A stretch of DNA of 8,006 nucleotides from Spirochaetaceae bacterium (GTDB lineage: Bacteria > Spirochaetota > Spirochaetia > Treponematales > Breznakiellaceae), in the NCBI GenBank assembly GCA_031255115.1, contig JAIRTD010000205.1, positions 1-8,006 on the forward strand. The letters are read 5' to 3'. The position numbers and the translations under genes were made by a program. A model generated the notes under the pieces. The model had not been told where the DNA came from, did no database searches, and saw only the letters and a program-made list of their open reading frames with translations. Positions 5,817-8,006 of the stretch are shown piece by piece (the stretch's first letter is position 1; every line of letters starts with the position of its first letter).

Positions 5817-6980
5817 CTAACAGCTCAACAGGGAGAACTGCCGCTCCCCGCCCGAAATGACCGCTTTGCCGTCCTGTATGTACACGTCTATTTCGGTCCG
5901 CAGGCCAAAGCTGTCAAAATATATGCCTGGTTCAAGAGAAAAACAGGAACCGTCAAGGAGCAGCCGCGTATCGGGAAATTCCACCGAATCAATATTAACC
6001 CCCGACCCGTGACATTCAGTATCAATGCCGTGGCCGGTGCGGTGCCTGATGGCCTTTTCGTATCCGGCCTTGATGAGTATCTCCCTGGTCTTTGCGTCAA
6101 CCGAGGCCCCGGTGGGACGCCTTCCGGCTTCAAGTTCGGTCCTGATAAATTCGTAAGCGCCTTCCCGGGCGGACACCAGGTCCTGAAAAGCCTTTTCAAC
6201 ATCAGGGGGAATGGTTTTGCCGTATACGCCCAGCCAGGAAATATCGGCATAGATAGAAGCGTCTTTTTTTTCTTTGGCCCAGAGGTCAAATTGAATAAGG
6301 TCCCCCTCTCTGACCGCGCTGCCCTGGCCTGAAAAATCAAAATGGGGGTCCCCTGAATGAGCTCCGGCGGCGGCAATGGGCGGATGATCTGTCGCTATAC
6401 CCCGTTTTTCCATGCCCCTGAGCATGGCGTTCCGCATATCCCCTTCAAAAAGAATCTTTCCTGATTCGTGGCTTCGCTTTACCAGGGCCCAGGTCTCATC
6501 GACTATGGCATATAGATCCCTGGCGGCCTTTTCGTGGCTTGCGATACCATCGGCGTTGAGCAGCCCCTTAAAACGCTGAACCAGCGCCGAGGCCGAACAG
6601 AGTGTGAGTCCGGCCCTTTCGAGATTTGCCGCTGTCCCGGCGTCAAGATACGAAATAGCAAAGATTGAATCAGAAATATGAACGCCCCAGCGCCTTCCGG
6701 CCAGGGCTTTGAGGCAGACAAGCAACTCCTCCCTGCTTACATAGACCTGCTTTTCGCCAGGCAGGGTATCAAGGTGGGACGCTTCTATGGCGTGGACTAT
6801 CTTTACCGGACTGCCTTTGGCGGGAACCGCGTAAAACCAGGCGCGGGTATTGGTAAGGCCTTCGGGCAGTTCCAGTATCTCTTCGGAAAGCCTGTCCCGG
6901 TGCCGGAAACTCGAAAAAAGCCATCCGTCAAGATTTTCCTGACAGATGGCTTCCTGCAGCGCTTCTATGGTAAGGCCCAC
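5817..6980 (-). CDS. M24-family metallopeptidase (Xaa-Pro aminopeptidase-like)
   Basis: This 387-aa protein has the two-domain layout of aminopeptidase P/prolidase proteins. An N-terminal creatinase-like domain (about 1-140) precedes a pita-bread catalytic domain (about 145-387). All five metal ligands are visible: D232 (QFDLW), D246 (YADISW), H317 (RTGHGID), E350 (FSLEPGIY) and E363 (RTEIDVY). It should remove an N-terminal residue next to proline, or cleave X-Pro dipeptides, in the cytoplasm; no signal peptide is seen. The start is GTG at 6980, directly abutting the TGA of the upstream gene (TGA-GTG). GGAG lies at 6990-6987 with a 6-base gap, so translational coupling is very likely. It is the middle gene of a three-gene unit. 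Substrate choice between aminopeptidase P and prolidase cannot be settled from sequence by eye. Confidence 0.9.
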   Translation of the reverse strand: MGLTIEALQEAICQENLDGWLFSSFRHRDRLSEEILELPEGLTNTRAWFYAVPAKGSPVKIVHAIEASHLDTLPGEKQVYVSREELLVCLKALAGRRWGVHISDSIFAISYLDAGTAANLERAGLTLCSASALVQRFKGLLNADGIASHEKAARDLYAIVDETWALVKRSHESGKILFEGDMRNAMLRGMEKRGIATDHPPIAAAGAHSGDPHFDFSGQGSAVREGDLIQFDLWAKEKKDASIYADISWLGVYGKTIPPDVEKAFQDLVSAREGAYEFIRTELEAGRRPTGASVDAKTREILIKAGYEKAIRHRTGHGIDTECHGSGVNIDSVEFPDTRLLLDGSCFSLEPGIYFDSFGLRTEIDVYIQDGKAVISGGERQFSLLSC

Positions 6981-7430
6981 TCAGAACTCCAGTTCCAGTG
7001 TCTCTACACCCTGGAATCTATCGTCAATATCTACATTGAGCGGTACATTACCCCAGGTAACATGGCTTGACTCCCTGCGCACAAAGACCCGGCAATGGCT
7101 GAATTCACCGTTCCGGTAATAAACGGTCAGGTGAGGCCAGGCGCGCCCCGGACCAAGATTGATAAGCCTGGCCTTTCCGGTAGGGTCTTCAAACCATTCC
7201 AGCGGTATATACACCCTACCGATACCGTTTACCCCCCTGCGGTAGATAATCAAATAGCCGAGGCGGTAGGGATATATGGTCTCAATATCCACATTGATAT
7301 AGTAGAACTCCGATTCCCTGCCCGGAGAAATCCCGCCGGAACTCCTCCTGTCGTCGTTATTCTGGGCGGCAAGCGCTCCACCCAGTACCAGGACGAACAG
7401 GGCAATAAAAATAAAACGAACAGGTTTCAT
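6981..7430 (-). CDS. Small exported protein of unknown function
   Basis: I do not recognise this 149-aa protein. It starts with a classic signal peptide: MKPVR, a hydrophobic core (FIFIALFVLVLGG) and an Ala-rich cleavage region (ALAAQ, cut after residue 21 or 22). There is no lipobox Cys, so it should be a soluble periplasmic or secreted protein and not a lipoprotein. A Ser/Gly-rich linker (about 29-37) follows. The mature part is rich in Tyr, Val and Ile with alternating patterns (YYINVDI, YLIIYRR, HLTVYYR, RVFVRRE), which suggests a compact beta-sheet domain. It has a single Cys (113). Start ATG 7430 is chosen because it has a perfect AAGGAGG six bases upstream and begins the signal peptide; the longer frame to 7538 would run through the promoter. 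Its stop abuts the peptidase GTG. Confidence 0.8.
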   Translation of the reverse strand: MKPVRFIFIALFVLVLGGALAAQNNDDRRSSGGISPGRESEFYYINVDIETIYPYRLGYLIIYRRGVNGIGRVYIPLEWFEDPTGKARLINLGPGRAWPHLTVYYRNGEFSHCRVFVRRESSHVTWGNVPLNVDIDDRFQGVETLELEF

Positions 7431-7436
7431 GGCCTT

Positions 7437-7443
7437 CCTCCTT
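7437..7443 (-). promoter_or_regulatory. Ribosome binding site of the exported-protein gene
   Basis: AAGGAGG on the minus strand at 7443-7437, six bases before ATG 7430. It decides the start in favour of the signal-peptide Met over the longer frame. Confidence 0.88.
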
Positions 7444-7509
7444 GAAACTCCCTGGTTTACCCCCGTAAGCCGGAAGGAACCACAGACTACACTGGAAAAT
7501 CTTTGTTTA

Positions 7510-7538
7510 AGTATACCCTGTCTTGCGGCCCTGGGCAA
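7510..7538 (-). promoter_or_regulatory. Sigma-70-type promoter of the exported protein-peptidase-nrnA unit
   Basis: On the minus strand -35 TTGCCC (7538-7533) is separated by 17 bases from -10 TATACT (7515-7510). Each box is one or two bases from consensus and the spacing is ideal. Initiation would fall near 7503, giving a leader of about 73 bases before ATG 7430. No attenuator or riboswitch fold is evident in that leader. Confidence 0.65.
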
Positions 7539-7562
7539 GGCCTATTTTTCGTGTCGTGGTAA

Positions 7563-7583
7563 GGAAAACCGCAGCGCAAGCGG
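7563..7583 (-). terminator. Weak terminator-like hairpin at the mobile-element insertion site
   Basis: On the minus strand CCGC, a 7-base loop, GCGG and then TTTTCC run from 7583 to 7563. The stem is only four pairs and the T-run is short, so this is a tentative terminator for the nuclease gene upstream. Its 5' part coincides with one copy of the 9-bp duplication flanking the palindromic element. Confidence 0.25.
7575..7583. repeat. 9-bp direct repeat, left copy (putative target-site duplication)
   Basis: CGCAAGCGG directly abuts the left end of the palindromic element. An identical copy abuts its right end at 7757-7765. A duplication of this length immediately outside perfect terminal repeats is what a transposase with a 9-bp staggered cut leaves. 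Confidence 0.75.
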
Positions 7584-7756
7584 CTAAACTTGACCCACAA
7601 AATCTTATGTCCCCGGGGACGGGTAAAATCCCGGAAAAAACGCTTGTAGAATCCGCCTTCGCTATCTTCAATACGCTCTGGCGGGGAATTCCAAATGTTT
7701 TTCCCGGTCTTTTCCCCGTCCCCGCGCTTGACAAAAAAATTGTGGGTCAAGTTTAG
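7584..7756. mobile_element. Palindromic MITE-like element, 173 bp
   Basis: The ends are perfect 17-bp inverted repeats: CTAAACTTGACCCACAA at 7584-7600 and its reverse complement at 7740-7756. The complementarity then continues imperfectly through almost the whole element. For example CGGGGACGGG at 7614-7623 matches CCCGTCCCCG at 7715-7724, and CCGCC at 7653-7657 pairs with GGCGG at 7680-7684, leaving a central loop of about 22 bases. The arms are thus about 75 bases each, and RNA from either strand would fold into a long hairpin. It is flanked by 9-bp direct repeats. It is far too small for a transposase, so it would be moved in trans by an element with matching ends, which is not in this window. 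Frames open on both strands are by-products of the palindrome. It lies between the nuclease stop and the promoter at 7538. Confidence 0.8.
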
Positions 7757-7765
7757 CGCAAGCGG
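7757..7765. repeat. 9-bp direct repeat, right copy (putative target-site duplication)
   Basis: CGCAAGCGG, identical to 7575-7583, directly abuts the right terminal repeat. It ends four bases before the stop codon of the nuclease gene, so the insertion spared that reading frame. Confidence 0.75.
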
Positions 7766-7769
7766 GCCC

Positions 7770-8006
7770 TTAGAGTTTCTGTATTTCTTCCTCGGAAAGT
7801 CCGGTTACCAGAGCTATCTTTTCCGTTGAATCCCCAAGCTCCTTCATCTTCTTGGCGCTCTCAAGTTTCTCCTTGTAGGCTTTTTCCAGGCCCTCAGCCC
7901 GGCCCCTGGTTAAGCCTTCCTGTAGGCCTTCAGCCTTACCTTCCAGCCGGCCCTCGGCTAGCCCCTCCTGGCGGGCGTCTACCAGGGAACTCTGTAAGTC
8001 AAGCTC
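7770..8006 (-). CDS. Rpn / PD-(D/E)XK nuclease-family transposase-like protein, C-terminal part
   Basis: An open frame runs from the right edge to TAA at 7770-7772, giving the last 78 residues of a longer protein whose start is outside the window. The visible part begins ELDLQSSLVDARQEG and then carries a Glu-Gly repeat region (EGLAEGRLEGKAEGLQEG and on), followed by a charged helix and the ending ELGDSTEKIALVTGLSEEEI. This repeat-rich, charged tail with a short helical end (LVTGLSEEEIQKL) is typical of Rpn-family recombination-promoting nucleases, long annotated as putative transposases and abundant in host-associated spirochaetes. The catalytic PD-(D/E)XK core, which would lie upstream, cannot be checked. 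Family assignment rests only on the tail. Confidence 0.75.
   Translation of the reverse strand, partial: ELDLQSSLVDARQEGLAEGRLEGKAEGLQEGLTRGRAEGLEKAYKEKLESAKKMKELGDSTEKIALVTGLSEEEIQKL

Noticed and set aside
4817..5860. 347-codon open frame on the plus strand
   Set aside because: It is the complement of nrnA, whose motifs are all intact; the frame is open because of G/C-rich codon positions.
7431..7538. N-terminal extension of the exported-protein gene
   Set aside because: The extension would start inside the -35 box, and ATG 7430 has a perfect ribosome binding site followed by a signal peptide.
7487..7756. Open frames on both strands through the palindromic element
   Set aside because: They mirror each other because the DNA is palindromic, have no ribosome binding site and no recognisable protein; a short transposase remnant cannot be claimed.
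7728..7756. Possible outward plus-strand promoter in the right arm of the element (TTGACA, 17 bases, GTTTAG)
   Set aside because: The -35 is perfect but the -10 is poor, and no plus-strand gene follows within the window.

Overview
All genes in this window read right to left on the minus strand. They fall into two compact gene groups, plus the tail of a third gene at the right edge. The protein set, roughly balanced base composition by eye, an Rpn-type nuclease tail with Glu-Gly repeats and a divergent sigma-like protein together suggest a spirochaete, most likely a Treponema of the host-gut type. No rRNA or other taxonomic marker is present, so this is a moderate-confidence inference.

In the direction of transcription, from the right edge: (1) 8006-7770 is the C-terminal end of an Rpn/PD-(D/E)XK family nuclease-transposase protein. 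(2) 7765-7575 is a small non-coding mobile element: 173 bp, almost completely palindromic, with perfect 17-bp ends and a 9-bp direct repeat on each side, so MITE-like. (3) A good sigma-70-type promoter (7538-7510) drives a tight three-gene unit: a small exported protein of unknown function (7430-6981), an M24/Xaa-Pro aminopeptidase-type peptidase whose GTG start directly abuts the previous stop (6980-5817), and an NrnA-type DHH phosphoesterase with a TTG start (5803-4820). (4) A 385-bp gap contains a strong sigma-54 (-24/-12) promoter candidate at 4483-4468, followed by an excellent ribosome binding site. (5) This promoter would drive a sigma-factor-like protein (4434-3607) and rlmJ, the 23S rRNA m6A2030 methyltransferase (3593-2700). 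(6) After a 149-bp gap come a hemolysin III/TrhA membrane protein (2550-1882) and ettA, the ABC-F translational throttle ATPase (1840-152). (7) The left edge carries a near-consensus sigma-70 promoter pointing out of the window (27-1), overlapped by a 9-bp inverted repeat.

Functionally the window is mostly housekeeping: ribosome-linked functions (EttA, RlmJ), nano-RNA/pAp turnover (NrnA), peptide turnover (M24) and membrane homeostasis (TrhA). The parts most worth a second look are the palindromic MITE with its target duplication, and the pairing of a sigma-54-type promoter with a gene for a divergent sigma-like protein. I did not find evidence for a defence system, CRISPR array, tRNA or rRNA.
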